Part shown: one piece after another, positions 1 through 7,899 of the stretch | Position numbering within the stretch: position 1 is the stretch's first letter | Layout of the letters: the number at the start of each line of letters is the position of its first letter | Assembly (NCBI RefSeq): GCF_000710345.2 | Contig: NZ_JHEL01000010.1 | Coordinates: 62,001 to 126,000, forward strand | Reading direction: 5' to 3' | DNA length: 64,000 bases | Origin: Curtobacterium sp. S6 | GTDB taxonomy: Bacteria > Actinomycetota > Actinomycetes > Actinomycetales > Micrococcaceae | Translations under genes and position numbers: made by a program | The notes under the pieces: model-generated | Databases searched by the model: none | The model's input: the letters and a program-made list of their open reading frames with translations, nothing else | What the model was told of the DNA's origin: nothing

Positions 1-101
1 ATATCCCTCAGGAGGGAGTTGATTCTCTTCAGGATTCTGCGATCTTGGGTTTGCCACCAGAGATAATCCGCCCAAGCGCACTCGCTCCAGAGCAGTTTCA
101 T
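1..101 (-). CDS. yoeB: YoeB-family toxin, N-terminal part (gene runs off the window)
   Basis: This is a reading frame too short and truncated for ordinary ORF calling. Its ATG (101-99) overlaps the TGA of the antitoxin gene in an ATGA junction, and it encodes about 33 residues starting MKLLWSECAWADYLWW, followed by a DRRILKRIN segment. That is the typical start of the YoeB/Txe mRNA interferase family, which cleaves mRNA in the ribosomal A site and is neutralised by YefM. The family is about 85 residues long, so roughly 60% of the protein, including the C-terminal catalytic residues, lies outside the window. The call rests on the N-terminal match plus the coupling to a YefM-like gene. Whether the rest of the toxin is intact cannot be seen. 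Confidence 0.85.
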   Translation of the reverse strand, partial: MKLLWSECAWADYLWWQTQDRRILKRINSLLRD

Positions 102-349
102 TCGAGGGCATCCCGTTGGATACCGCCGCCATGCTCCAATTGATCGATGGAGGAGAGTAACCGGCGGGCGTTCGCTGGGTTTCGGAGGAGGTAAGCGGTT
201 TCCTTGAGCGACTCGTAGTCGTCGAGGGCCACCATCACCACCGGCTCGTGGCCCGCACGCGAGATGATGACTTCTTCGCGATCATCGACCACCGCATCCA
301 ACGTCTCGGCATAACGAGCCCGTGATTCCGTGTACGTCATGGTTCTCAT
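98..349 (-). CDS. yefM: YefM/Phd-type antitoxin
   Basis: This is the antitoxin of a type II toxin-antitoxin pair: it binds and inhibits the YoeB toxin encoded immediately downstream and should repress its own promoter with its N-terminal domain. The 83-residue product starts MRTMTYTESRARYAETLDAV and continues with EEVIISRAGHEPVVMVALDDYESLKET, the classic PhdYeFM fold sequence, then a short acidic toxin-binding tail. I chose the ATG at 349 because AAAGG lies about 9 bases upstream and a TGTACA-type operator lies just before it. The open frame runs further upstream, but that extension passes through the operator and looks non-coding. The stop overlaps the toxin start. Confidence 0.88.
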   Translation of the reverse strand: MRTMTYTESRARYAETLDAVVDDREEVIISRAGHEPVVMVALDDYESLKETAYLLRNPANARRLLSSIDQLEHGGGIQRDALE

Positions 350-366
350 CAGTCCACACCTTTCAT

Positions 367-386
367 ACGTACAGGATATTGTACGT
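367..386. promoter_or_regulatory. Probable YefM-YoeB autoregulatory operator
   Basis: A perfect inverted repeat, ACGTACA-ggatat-TGTACGT, starts 18 bases before the antitoxin start. YefM proteins are known to bind palindromes with a TGTACA core in their own promoter, and the arms here carry that core. The function is inferred from position and motif. Confidence 0.65.
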
Positions 387-465
387 CGCGGGGTCGCGAA
401 CCTGTGGCCGCACCGCTTGCCCGCTTCCATCGGAGGTGCATGGGTTCCGGCCTTCCTCGGATACA

Positions 466-1491
466 TCAGTCGGTATAAACCTCTCTCACCGCCGCGCGCT
501 TGATACCTTGCATCGCCTCGCGGTCGATGCGCTCCTGGTCCTTCACGTAGGGGGTCCCGTGAGTATGGAAGGTGGGAACGGTCTTCATGCCCCAGGCTTG
601 ACCTTTACCCCGTTCCGCTTCGGACCATTCGATCACCGGCCAGTCCGGGTCAAGAATCAAACGGGCACCGGCGTTGGCCAGTTCGATGCGATTTCCGCCG
701 GGCTCCCACACGTACAAGAAGAACGTCTGATTGATCGCGTGTTTATAGGGTCCGTATTCGATATACACCCCGTTTTCCAAAAAGATATCCGCGGCCTTGA
801 GAATGTCCTCGCGCGTGTCCGGGGCGAACGCGAGGTGATGAAAACGGCCGCGCTCCCCGCTCCAGTCTTCGGAGTAAACGACGTCGTACGACTTCTGTTG
901 AAACCTGAACCACCACGCGCCGTATCCGCCGTTATCGAGCCTCACCCGTTCCGATTCCCGGGCCTTGAGCACGTCCCGCCAAAACTCTCCGGCGGCATTG
1001 ACGTCGTCGGCGAGGTAATTGATGTGGTCCAGGCGCCGTGCATTGACCCCTCGCCCGGGATACGCGGCGGCCTGATTCTTCAGCGCCGGGGTGTCCTCGC
1101 CGTCTGGTTCGTAGCGCTGCGTCTCATAGTAAATGGCCATGAGGTGGCCGTCCGGGTCCTCGAATTCGTAGGCGGGCCCAACCCCAACCTCCGGTTCCCT
1201 CCATCCGTGTCCCAACCCGGTCGCCTCGATCGCGGCGACCCGTCGTTCAAGGGCCTCGGCGCTGGACGCACGGTACAGCGTCCGTCCCACGCCGTTCGTT
1301 TCAGCAGCGGTGAGTTTGATCGTGTAGTTCTCGTATTCATCCCAGCACCGAAGATATGCGGAATTCCCGATACGAGCGATTTCCCTCATCGCGAGCAAAT
1401 CCCTGAAGAACCAGAGGCTCTTGTCAAAAGCCGGGGTGTACAACTCGACGGCTCCCACGTGGGATAGGTCGAAATTCTCTGTCTCTGCCAT
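466..1491 (-). CDS. VOC-superfamily extradiol ring-cleavage dioxygenase
   Basis: This 341-residue protein has two glyoxalase/VOC modules (about residues 8-125 and 152-275), as in catechol 2,3-dioxygenases and homoprotocatechuate 2,3-dioxygenases. The expected Fe(II)/Mn(II) facial triad is visible in the second module: His156 in LDHINYL, His218/219 in RFHHLAF and Glu270 in GGNRIEL. Tyr and His residues around 247-251 fit the usual second-shell acid/base positions. It is the last gene of a minus-strand operon whose other products are 4-oxalomesaconate tautomerase-, hydratase- and aldolase-like. That context predicts a substrate whose cleavage gives 4-oxalomesaconate directly, most simply gallate, although characterised gallate dioxygenases belong to the unrelated LigB fold. 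An AAAGGAC ribosome site precedes the ATG. The family is sure; the substrate is inferred. Confidence 0.85.
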   Translation of the reverse strand: MAETENFDLSHVGAVELYTPAFDKSLWFFRDLLAMREIARIGNSAYLRCWDEYENYTIKLTAAETNGVGRTLYRASSAEALERRVAAIEATGLGHGWREPEVGVGPAYEFEDPDGHLMAIYYETQRYEPDGEDTPALKNQAAAYPGRGVNARRLDHINYLADDVNAAGEFWRDVLKARESERVRLDNGGYGAWWFRFQQKSYDVVYSEDWSGERGRFHHLAFAPDTREDILKAADIFLENGVYIEYGPYKHAINQTFFLYVWEPGGNRIELANAGARLILDPDWPVIEWSEAERGKGQAWGMKTVPTFHTHGTPYVKDQERIDREAMQGIKRAAVREVYTD

Positions 1492-1516
1492 GTCGTGTCC
1501 TTTCGTGAGCGTCGAT

Positions 1517-2200
1517 TTAGTCGACGTAAGTCAGCCCGGCCTGTTCCAACGGTTGCCGCATGGAATAGAGGTCCAGCCCCAAAGTTCCCGCGCGGAATTT
1601 CTCTCGTTTGTCCCGTTCCCGGTCTTCACGCTCTTGGGCGGCCTGGGCCACCTGAGCCACACGATCCTTCGGAACCACCACGACGCCGTCGTGGTCCGCG
1701 ATCACCACATCCCCCGGATGAATCAGGGCGTTGGCGCAGACCACCGGCACGTTCACCGAGCCGAGCGTCGCCTTGATCGTCCCCTTGGAATTGATCGCCC
1801 GGGAAAAGACCGGAAAATCCATCTCCTCGAGCTGTCGGATATCCCGGCACCCGCCATCGATGACCAGTCCCCGGGCGCCCTGCGCGCGCATTGAGGTCGC
1901 AAGAAGTTCCCCAAAGAAGCCGTCTTCACATTCGGTGGTACAGCCAGCGACAACGACGTCGCCCGGCCTCACCTGCTCCGCCGCAACGTGCAGCATCCAG
2001 TTATCCCCGGGCTGCAACAGGACGGTCACCGCCGGTCCGCACAGCCTCGCGCCGGTGTACACGGGCCGGATATAGGGGCGCATCAGGCCAACGCGCCCCA
2101 TCGCCTCGTGGAGGGTGGGCACATCGAACCCGTCGAGGGCCGCGAGGGCCTCAGGCTCCGGCCGAACGACGTCGGTGTGCACGATTCCGAGATCAAACAT
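1517..2200 (-). CDS. ligK: 4-carboxy-4-hydroxy-2-oxoadipate aldolase / oxaloacetate decarboxylase
   Basis: This 227-residue RraA-like class II aldolase should split 4-carboxy-4-hydroxy-2-oxoadipate into pyruvate and oxaloacetate, the last step of the gallate/protocatechuate 4,5-cleavage route, and may also decarboxylate oxaloacetate. The signature GGCRDIRQLEEMDFPVF carries the conserved Arg119-Asp120 pair used for metal and substrate binding, and the length fits LigK/GalC proteins. The start at 2200 has an AAGGCGG ribosome site and gives the usual N-terminus MFDLGIVHTDV; the frame is open upstream, but that lies inside the ligJ-like gene. It overlaps that gene by 8 bases and is followed after 25 bases by the VOC dioxygenase, so translation is probably coupled. 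Confidence 0.9.
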   Translation of the reverse strand: MFDLGIVHTDVVRPEPEALAALDGFDVPTLHEAMGRVGLMRPYIRPVYTGARLCGPAVTVLLQPGDNWMLHVAAEQVRPGDVVVAGCTTECEDGFFGELLATSMRAQGARGLVIDGGCRDIRQLEEMDFPVFSRAINSKGTIKATLGSVNVPVVCANALIHPGDVVIADHDGVVVVPKDRVAQVAQAAQEREDRERDKREKFRAGTLGLDLYSMRQPLEQAGLTYVD

Positions 2201-3245
2201 GAGTATTCCGCCTTGTCGAGGTAGTGGGATGAAGGTTTCTGAGGTGCTCGTCCAGCCTCGGATAGACCCGGCGCGCATTGCGTTCGCAGATATTCGCGGC
2301 GTCTTCGGCAGCCAAGGAGGCGGCGCGAAGATACCGGGCCGTGTCGTCAAAGGAGTGGCCCGTCTCGGGGTCCACGCCCCGGACCGCCCCGATCATTTCC
2401 GAGCCGAACAGGAGGTTGTGGTGCGGGATCACGGCGAGCAACTCATCGATTCCGGCCTGGTGATACACGCAGGTATCGAAGAAGACGTTCCCCAGCAGGT
2501 GCTCCTCGAGCGGGGGCTTGCCCAATGTTTGCGCCAGCCCACGAAGGCGCCCCCAGTGGTAGGGCGCCGCGCCGCCGCCGTGTGGGATCACGAATTTCAG
2601 CTCGGGAAAGCGCTGGAACAGATCCCCCTGGATCAGCTGCATCACGGCCGTCGTATCCGCGTTCAGGTAATGCGCTCCCGTGGTGTGAAAAGCGGGGTTG
2701 ACCGAGGTCGACACGTGAATCATCGCCGGCAGGCGATGCTCGACCAACGCCTCGTACACCGGGAACCATGAATCATCGGTCAGAGGAGGCGAGGTCCAAT
2801 ACCCGCCGGATGGATCGGGATTGAGGTTGACCCCCACGACGTTGAACTCGTCGACGCAACGCTCGATCTCGGCCACGCAGGTCGCCGGATCGATCCCCGG
2901 TGACTGCGGCAGCATCGCCGCGGCAACGAAGCGTTCCGGATAAAGGGAGGCGACCCGGGCGCACAGGTCATTGCATCGTCGCGCCCACGCAGAGGAGGTC
3001 TCGAAACCCCCGATGTGATGAGCCATGAAGGAAGCCCGAGGAGAGAAGATCGTCAGGTCGATGCCTCGCTCGTCCATCAGCCGCACTTGATTGGCGTCGA
3101 TGCTATGACGAATCTGCTCGTCCGTGATGAGGGGGCCGGCGGGATCCGGCTTCGCGGCCCCGCCCAAGGCCGCGATCTGTTGCTCGCGCCAACGTCCGAG
3201 CCCCTCGGGGGCCGTGGTGTAATGCCCATGGCAGTCGATGATCAT
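2193..3245 (-). CDS. ligJ: 4-oxalomesaconate hydratase (LigJ type)
   Basis: This 350-residue amidohydrolase-superfamily enzyme should hydrate enol 4-oxalomesaconate to 4-carboxy-4-hydroxy-2-oxoadipate. It resembles Sphingobium LigJ along its length: MIIDCHGHYTTAPEGL with metal ligands His6 and His8, FSPRASFMAHHIGGF, MLPQSPGIDP, NLNPDPSGGYWTSPPLTD, His178 in MIHVST, PHGGGAAPYHWGR, and Glu283 in FGSEMIGAVRG. Unrelated GalB-type hydratases do the same job in pseudomonads, so the subtype is informative. I place the start at 3245, where ATG overlaps the TGA of the tautomerase gene; upstream codons in the same frame lie inside that gene. It is a central gene of the coupled operon. Confidence 0.92.
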   Translation of the reverse strand: MIIDCHGHYTTAPEGLGRWREQQIAALGGAAKPDPAGPLITDEQIRHSIDANQVRLMDERGIDLTIFSPRASFMAHHIGGFETSSAWARRCNDLCARVASLYPERFVAAAMLPQSPGIDPATCVAEIERCVDEFNVVGVNLNPDPSGGYWTSPPLTDDSWFPVYEALVEHRLPAMIHVSTSVNPAFHTTGAHYLNADTTAVMQLIQGDLFQRFPELKFVIPHGGGAAPYHWGRLRGLAQTLGKPPLEEHLLGNVFFDTCVYHQAGIDELLAVIPHHNLLFGSEMIGAVRGVDPETGHSFDDTARYLRAASLAAEDAANICERNARRVYPRLDEHLRNLHPTTSTRRNTHV

Positions 3246-4441
3246 GACTCGGTTTTCTCCGTTCCTGGAATCTTGCGCTGGGGGTCCCACACCGTGCGGG
3301 GAACCCAAAGATCTCCCGACATCAGCGGGCGTGCGGTCCTGGTGATCCCCGCGCGCAGTACCTCGCCGCGCTCGGACAGTTCCAGGTCGACGTCGAAGGC
3401 GCCGCTGGGGTGCTCAATCGCGAGGGTTCGTTGGCGGCCGCTCCCGGATGCGGCCAGGCCGTGGGCCACGGTTCCGCCCATGCACACGGCGGTGGCCACC
3501 GTGACCGCGGCGAGCACACCGATGGATTCGTGCGCGGCGTGCGGAATGAAGCATCGCGTCGAAACCGCTCCCCCGCCACGCGGTGCGGCAAGGAGGGTCA
3601 TTTTCGGGTAGCTCTTGTCCCGCACGTCTCCGAGCCCCATGAGGCCCGCGCCTTCGATACGCAGATCTTCGAGGAGAGCCTTGAGATCGGCGTCTGCGTT
3701 GAGTTCTTCCGTGGACTCGTATCCCGTCCGACCGACGTCGCCCGCCCGCACCAGAATCATGGGTTGGCCGTTGTCGATCAGGGTTGCCTCCAGCTCGCGT
3801 CCGCCGGCAAGGACGACGACGTCCCGCTCGTGACCCGTGGGCAGCAGCGAGGCGGCCACCGAGCCTTCGGTGTCCCGGAACATGATCCTGATGGGAGAGG
3901 CCGTTCCCCCGACGCCGTCGATTGCGGTATCGCCGTCGTAAGCCACCACGCGCCGCGAATCCTCACCGGTTCCGAGCTCGGGGGTCTGGACGGTGATCTC
4001 TGATATCAGCCCGGTGTTGAGGGTTCGGACCGTTGCGGTGGTCGTCTCGCCACCGGGTTCGAGCAGCCCGGTCTCGAGAGCGTACGGCACCACGGCGGAG
4101 AGCATATTCCCGCAGTTGGCGGTGGTCTGAACGCTGGTGTTCCCGGGCTGGAGCTGGACAAAAGTGAAATCGAGATCGATCTCGGCCTCGTCAGAACCCG
4201 AAACGATGCCGGCCTTACTCGTCAGGGGGTGGCCTCCGCCGACCCCGTCCACTTGCAACGGATGAGGGCTACCCATGACGGCGAGGAGAACCCGGTTCCG
4301 CACTGCGATGTCTCGTGGCAAGTCCGAGGCCCGGAAGAACGGCCCCCGAGACGTGCCGCCGCGCATGAGCCACGCGGGGATCGGAACCTGCGCACCGAAT
4401 GGCCTCGGAGGTCTTCCCGCCTCTGTGAAGGGTTCAGTCAT
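3242..4441 (-). CDS. galD: 4-oxalomesaconate tautomerase (PrpF/GalD family)
   Basis: This 399-residue PrpF-family protein has two diaminopimelate-epimerase-like halves. Lys76 in HPLTSKAGIV and Cys110 in TTANCGNML match the active-site lysine and cysteine of PrpF and GalD. It has the family length and the typical AWMRGGTSRG-like start (PIPAWLMRGGTSRGPFF). PrpF proteins isomerise either methylaconitate or 4-oxalomesaconate; the adjacent ligJ- and ligK-like genes make the 4-oxalomesaconate keto-enol tautomerase assignment likely. It is the first gene of the minus-strand operon and is transcribed away from the GntR regulator across an intergenic region holding a GTCAAC/GTTGAC palindrome. The residues after the stop are coupled to ligJ by an ATGA overlap. 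Confidence 0.85.
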   Translation of the reverse strand: MTEPFTEAGRPPRPFGAQVPIPAWLMRGGTSRGPFFRASDLPRDIAVRNRVLLAVMGSPHPLQVDGVGGGHPLTSKAGIVSGSDEAEIDLDFTFVQLQPGNTSVQTTANCGNMLSAVVPYALETGLLEPGGETTTATVRTLNTGLISEITVQTPELGTGEDSRRVVAYDGDTAIDGVGGTASPIRIMFRDTEGSVAASLLPTGHERDVVVLAGGRELEATLIDNGQPMILVRAGDVGRTGYESTEELNADADLKALLEDLRIEGAGLMGLGDVRDKSYPKMTLLAAPRGGGAVSTRCFIPHAAHESIGVLAAVTVATAVCMGGTVAHGLAASGSGRQRTLAIEHPSGAFDVDLELSERGEVLRAGITRTARPLMSGDLWVPRTVWDPQRKIPGTEKTES

Positions 4442-4503
4442 CTGTGGTTCTCTCTGGTTCGGCCTCGCCGTCGAGGGTGATGTGGATGACTTGAGCGTAC
4501 ATC

Positions 4504-4521
4504 GTCAACTTTATTGTTGAC
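4504..4521. promoter_or_regulatory. Inverted repeat, likely GntR operator in the divergent promoter
   Basis: The sequence GTCAAC-tttatt-GTTGAC is a perfect 6-base inverted repeat with a 6-base spacer in the region between the divergent tautomerase and GntR genes. The right arm overlaps a TTGACA (4517-4522), and the left arm read on the minus strand gives TTGACG, so a bound repressor could cover a -35 element in either direction. A closely similar site precedes the permease gene at 5339-5356, which supports a shared regulator. Confidence 0.6.
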
Positions 4522-4597
4522 AATATCGCAAACGAAGTTCGCCGTTCGGTAGACTGTCTCCACCCGGAGTTATTTGCACAACCCGAAGGAGAGCCCC

Positions 4598-5293
4598 TTG
4601 CCCGGCGAGAGCTCAACCACAGCACCACGCGCAGCCAGCTCGGGCACGCCTGGGCGCGCCTCGTCGACCCCCGCCCCACAGCTGGTCAGCCTTCTCCGCG
4701 ACGCGATCGTTTCCGGCCAGCTCGTGCCCAATCAGCGGCTGGTCGAGGCGGACCTCTCCGAGGAGTACAACGCCTCCCGGGGAAATGTGCGCATCGCTCT
4801 CTCCGAACTCAGCGTGGAAGGCCTCATCGAACGCGTTCAGAATCGCGGGGCCCGAGTGAGGGCGGTCTCCGTCGAGGAAGCCGTAGAAATCACCGAGGTC
4901 CGCGGGGCGCTCGAGGCGATGTGTGCCCGCAAGGCCGCGGAGCGCGCCGACGGCGAGCAAGTGGAGCGCCTCCGGGCCATTGCTCGGCGCATGACCGCGG
5001 CCGTCGACACCGGGAATCTCTCCGAGTATTCGCAGTGCAACAAGGAGCTCCACGCCCTCATCATCGAGATGAGCGGGCAGAAGACGGCCGCCGAGACCAT
5101 CAAACGTCTTCGGGGCCAAGCCGTGCGCTACCAATTCAAGCTCTCGAATCATCCCGGGCGTCCCGCCGTCTCACTCCCCCAGCACCTGGCGATCATCGAC
5201 GCGGTGTGTAACCACCGTCCCGACGCGGCCGCGGAAGCCATGTCCCGGCACCTCGCGAGCGTGGCCGACGCGATTCGCTCAACCGAGGACTGA
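4598..5293 (+). CDS. GntR/FCD-family transcriptional regulator
   Basis: This 231-residue protein has a winged helix-turn-helix at about residues 18-85 (LVSLLRDAIVSGQLVPNQRLVEADLSEEY... and the wing EGLIERVQNRGARVRAVS) and a C-terminal helical FCD effector domain with conserved His residues (QCNKELHALI, LPQHLAII, AMSRHLASV) that usually bind a metal and an organic acid. It probably represses the divergent catabolic operon and the downstream permease until its aromatic acid or intermediate is present. I chose TTG at 4598 because GAAGGAG lies 7 bases upstream; an in-frame TTG at 4574 lacks this. It lies between the two predicted operators. Confidence 0.85.
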   Translation: MPGESSTTAPRAASSGTPGRASSTPAPQLVSLLRDAIVSGQLVPNQRLVEADLSEEYNASRGNVRIALSELSVEGLIERVQNRGARVRAVSVEEAVEITEVRGALEAMCARKAAERADGEQVERLRAIARRMTAAVDTGNLSEYSQCNKELHALIIEMSGQKTAAETIKRLRGQAVRYQFKLSNHPGRPAVSLPQHLAIIDAVCNHRPDAAAEAMSRHLASVADAIRSTED

Positions 5294-5338
5294 GCTCGCA
5301 TGGCCGCCCGCCACCGGCAAAGAGGCGGTGTTCGCATC

Positions 5339-5356
5339 ATTAACTAAATTGTTGAC
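5339..5356. promoter_or_regulatory. Second copy of the likely GntR operator, upstream of the permease
   Basis: The sequence ATTAAC-taaatt-GTTGAC repeats the arrangement seen at 4504-4521: same spacing, same right arm, and TAAC/GTTA symmetry in the left arm. A TTGACA overlaps the right arm (5352-5357) and could be the -35 element of the permease promoter. The shared site suggests that transport and degradation genes are controlled together. Confidence 0.55.
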
Positions 5357-5472
5357 ACTTTTGATGTGTCCTGGTTCACTGTTGCTCACTGCGGGTCACC
5401 CATCACCATCCGAATGGAGTGACCGCAGCCTGAGGACCTCACCGGCGAGGTCCGTGACTTCAAGGGGAACTC

Positions 5473-6831
5473 ATGACTACTCGCGACATCGCACCGAGGA
5501 CACAAAGAATTACCAGCAACAGGGCATTCAAGATCGTCCTGACCCTGTGCTGGGTCGCCATCTTCTTCGACGGCATCGACACCTTCATGTACGGCTCGAC
5601 CATCCCGAGCATGCAGGCCGACGCGGACTTCCACATGACCGCGGCACACGCGGGAAACATCGGTTCCTTTGCGACCTTCGGAATGCTCATCGGCGCGCTC
5701 ACGATCGGCATCGTCGCCGACACGATCGGTCGCCGCTGGAGCATCATCCTGTGCTCAGCGATCTTTTCCCTCTCCTCCGCCGGATGCGCCTTGGCCATGA
5801 GCGCCGGGAGCTTCGGCGTCTGGCGCACGATCGCCGGATTTGGCCTGGGCGGCCTGTTGCCGACGGCGATCGCCATGGTCTCCGAATTTGCCCCTGATCG
5901 AGTTCGCAATTTCTCCGTCGGCGCGGTCATGACGGCCCATCAGGCGGGCGGCATCGTCGCCCCTCTATTGTGCCTGTATTTGCTGCCCCACCTGGGGTGG
6001 CGCTCGATTTACTGGGTCGGAGTGGTCCCCCTGATCGTTCTGGTTCCGCTGGTCTTGGCGATGCTTCCGGAATCCCCCACCTTCCTCGTGGCCCGCGGTC
6101 GCCTGGAAAAGGCTCGCGCTCAGGCGGAACGATTCGACCTCGTCGCCCCCTTGGCCAAGACCACCATCACCAAGCGGGGCGGAAGCTTCGGCCAAAACCT
6201 CGCCAAGCTCTTCCGCGGCCGGAATGCCGTGGTGACGATCCTCTTCTGGCTGGGATCCTTCGGCGGCCTCCTCCTGGTGTACGGCATGAGCACGTGGCTG
6301 CCCTCGCTCATGGAGTCTCTCGGATTCGATCTCGGCAATTCGTTGATCCTGCTGTGCCTCATTAACGCGGGTGGAATCGTCGGAACCCTGGTGGCCGGAA
6401 AGGTGGCCGACGCGTGGGGCCCGGTTCGCGTCTCGATGCTGTGGTTCTTTGTCACAGCCGTGGGCGTTTGCGCGATGGGCATCAAATCCTCGATGGTCGT
6501 GACCTACATTCTGGTGTTTGTCACCGGCATCTTCCTCTTCAGCGCCCAGATCATGATCTACGCCGCCGTATCCCACGTTTTCCCCACCGAGACCCGGGCC
6601 ACCGCGCTCGGCCTGACGACGGGCATGGGTCGCTTCGGCGCCGTTTTCGGGCCGTGGATGGGCGGACAGCTCTTCGCCCTGGGCATGGAGAAATGGGGTT
6701 TCGCGGCGTTCGGGGCGTTTGGGGTCACCTCGGGGGTCATGATGCTCCTGATCTATTTGGCCCTACGTACGCACGGCGGCAAAACGCGCGAGGCCGCGGA
6801 GGCGGAACGCGCCGTCGTACATACCGGGTAG
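5473..6831 (+). CDS. Aromatic acid:H+ symporter, MFS (AAHS-like)
   Basis: This 452-residue protein has about 12 membrane segments and belongs to the aromatic-acid branch of the major facilitator family (PcaK, GalT, VanK relatives). Segment 1 carries an acidic motif (FFDGIDTFMYGSTIP), and the loop between segments 2 and 3 has GIVADTIGRRW, the family signature. A second copy of the loop motif (GKVADAWGPVRV) follows segment 8. The start ATG has AAGGGG about 7 bases upstream. It lies 180 bases after the GntR gene, with its own operator-like repeat, and next to a ring-cleavage operon, so uptake of gallate or a related hydroxybenzoate is the likely role. The exact substrate is not shown by sequence. 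Confidence 0.85.
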   Translation: MTTRDIAPRTQRITSNRAFKIVLTLCWVAIFFDGIDTFMYGSTIPSMQADADFHMTAAHAGNIGSFATFGMLIGALTIGIVADTIGRRWSIILCSAIFSLSSAGCALAMSAGSFGVWRTIAGFGLGGLLPTAIAMVSEFAPDRVRNFSVGAVMTAHQAGGIVAPLLCLYLLPHLGWRSIYWVGVVPLIVLVPLVLAMLPESPTFLVARGRLEKARAQAERFDLVAPLAKTTITKRGGSFGQNLAKLFRGRNAVVTILFWLGSFGGLLLVYGMSTWLPSLMESLGFDLGNSLILLCLINAGGIVGTLVAGKVADAWGPVRVSMLWFFVTAVGVCAMGIKSSMVVTYILVFVTGIFLFSAQIMIYAAVSHVFPTETRATALGLTTGMGRFGAVFGPWMGGQLFALGMEKWGFAAFGAFGVTSGVMMLLIYLALRTHGGKTREAAEAERAVVHTG

Positions 6832-6906
6832 GGCCGCACCGGACCGGGGAGCCCGCGAGCGCGCGGGTGGCACCCACGCTGATCTGCGGTGATGTGAGAA
6901 AGTACT

Positions 6907-6937
6907 TTGCCTAGCAAATGAGGTGAGGCTACACTTA
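6907..6937 (+). promoter_or_regulatory. Promoter with overlapping DtxR/IdeR-type iron box
   Basis: A promoter can be read as TTGCCT (6907-6912), 17 bases, then TACACT (6930-6935). Over the -10 lies TGAGGTGAGGCTACACTTA (6919-6937), which by my count matches 14 of 19 positions of the DtxR/IdeR consensus iron box. Repression of efeUOB when iron is plentiful is the expected consequence. Confidence 0.75.
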
Positions 6938-7001
6938 GCTCATCCCCAGCAGATCCTAGGTCGCCGGTGGAGCCCCACTCGTCTGTCCCTAAGGTCACCC
7001 C

Positions 7002-7892
7002 GTGTTTATCGCCAATCTCCTCATCGCGCTGCGTGAGGGTTTCGAAGCAAGCCTTGTCATCGGCATTCTGGTGGCCTATCTGGTCAAATCCGGTCGCCGC
7101 GACGTGTTGCCCAAGCTGTGGGCCGGTATCGGGGTGGCGGCCCTGCTTCCCCTCGGCGTGGGTGCCCTCCTGACGTGGGGCCCCCGGACGCTGACCTTCC
7201 AGGCGCAGGAGATCATCGGGGGCGGGTTGTCCTTGGTCGCGGTCGTTTTGGTCACGAGCATGATCTTTTGGATGGGCAAGAACGCCCGCGCGATGAAACA
7301 CAACCTCGAAACTTCCCTCGAAGGCGCCCTGAACCGCGGATCGAAGGGTTGGGGCGTGGTGTGGGTCGCGATCCTCGCGGTCGGTCGGGAGGGCGTGGAA
7401 ACCGCCCTCTTCATCTGGGCGACCATCCGCTCTTCCGTGGAGCACAACGTCTTTGCCACGACGGCGGGCGTCCTGACGGGACTGGTCCTCGCGGTCGTTC
7501 TCGGTTGGGTCGTCTTCCGCGGGGCCCGGCGCATCAACATGCACCGTTTCTTCTCGTGGACCGGGTACTTCCTGATCTTCGTCGTCGCGGGAATCGCCGC
7601 CTACGGCATCGGGGACCTCCAAGAGGCCGGCGTTTTGCCCGGGGTCTTCACCCACGCGTGGGACTACTCCCATGTGCTCCCCGATGCGCACTCGCCTGTC
7701 TATTGGCTCTATGTCTTGGCGCAGGCGATGTTCCAGTTCAACCTGCAGCCCACCGTTCTCCAGGTCGCGGCCTGGCTGGTCTACGTGGTGCCTGCCCTGT
7801 TCTTCTTTACCCGGCAGGTTCGCGGCTCACGGCCCCGAGCCAACCGCTCTCGGGAGTCGACTTCCGGCTCCGCCCCGTCCACCACCTTGTGA
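7002..7892 (+). CDS. efeU: Ferrous iron permease EfeU (FTR1 family)
   Basis: This is the membrane channel of the EfeUOB iron uptake system. The 296-residue protein has about seven membrane segments and the two REXXE iron-binding motifs of the FTR1 family: REGFE in the first segment (ALREGFEASLVIG) and REGVE in the fourth (AVGREGVETALF). The tail after the last segment is short, basic and serine-rich. The start is GTG at 7002, giving MFIANLLIALREG, as in other family members. It is first in the operon behind the iron box, 7 bases before efeO. Confidence 0.93.
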   Translation: MFIANLLIALREGFEASLVIGILVAYLVKSGRRDVLPKLWAGIGVAALLPLGVGALLTWGPRTLTFQAQEIIGGGLSLVAVVLVTSMIFWMGKNARAMKHNLETSLEGALNRGSKGWGVVWVAILAVGREGVETALFIWATIRSSVEHNVFATTAGVLTGLVLAVVLGWVVFRGARRINMHRFFSWTGYFLIFVVAGIAAYGIGDLQEAGVLPGVFTHAWDYSHVLPDAHSPVYWLYVLAQAMFQFNLQPTVLQVAAWLVYVVPALFFFTRQVRGSRPRANRSRESTSGSAPSTTL

Positions 7893-7899
7893 GGAACCC

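Noticed and set aside
322-1467. 381-codon plus-strand frame antisense to the VOC dioxygenase
   Set aside because: It mirrors the codon pattern of the real minus-strand gene, has no family motif and no ribosome site at its start.
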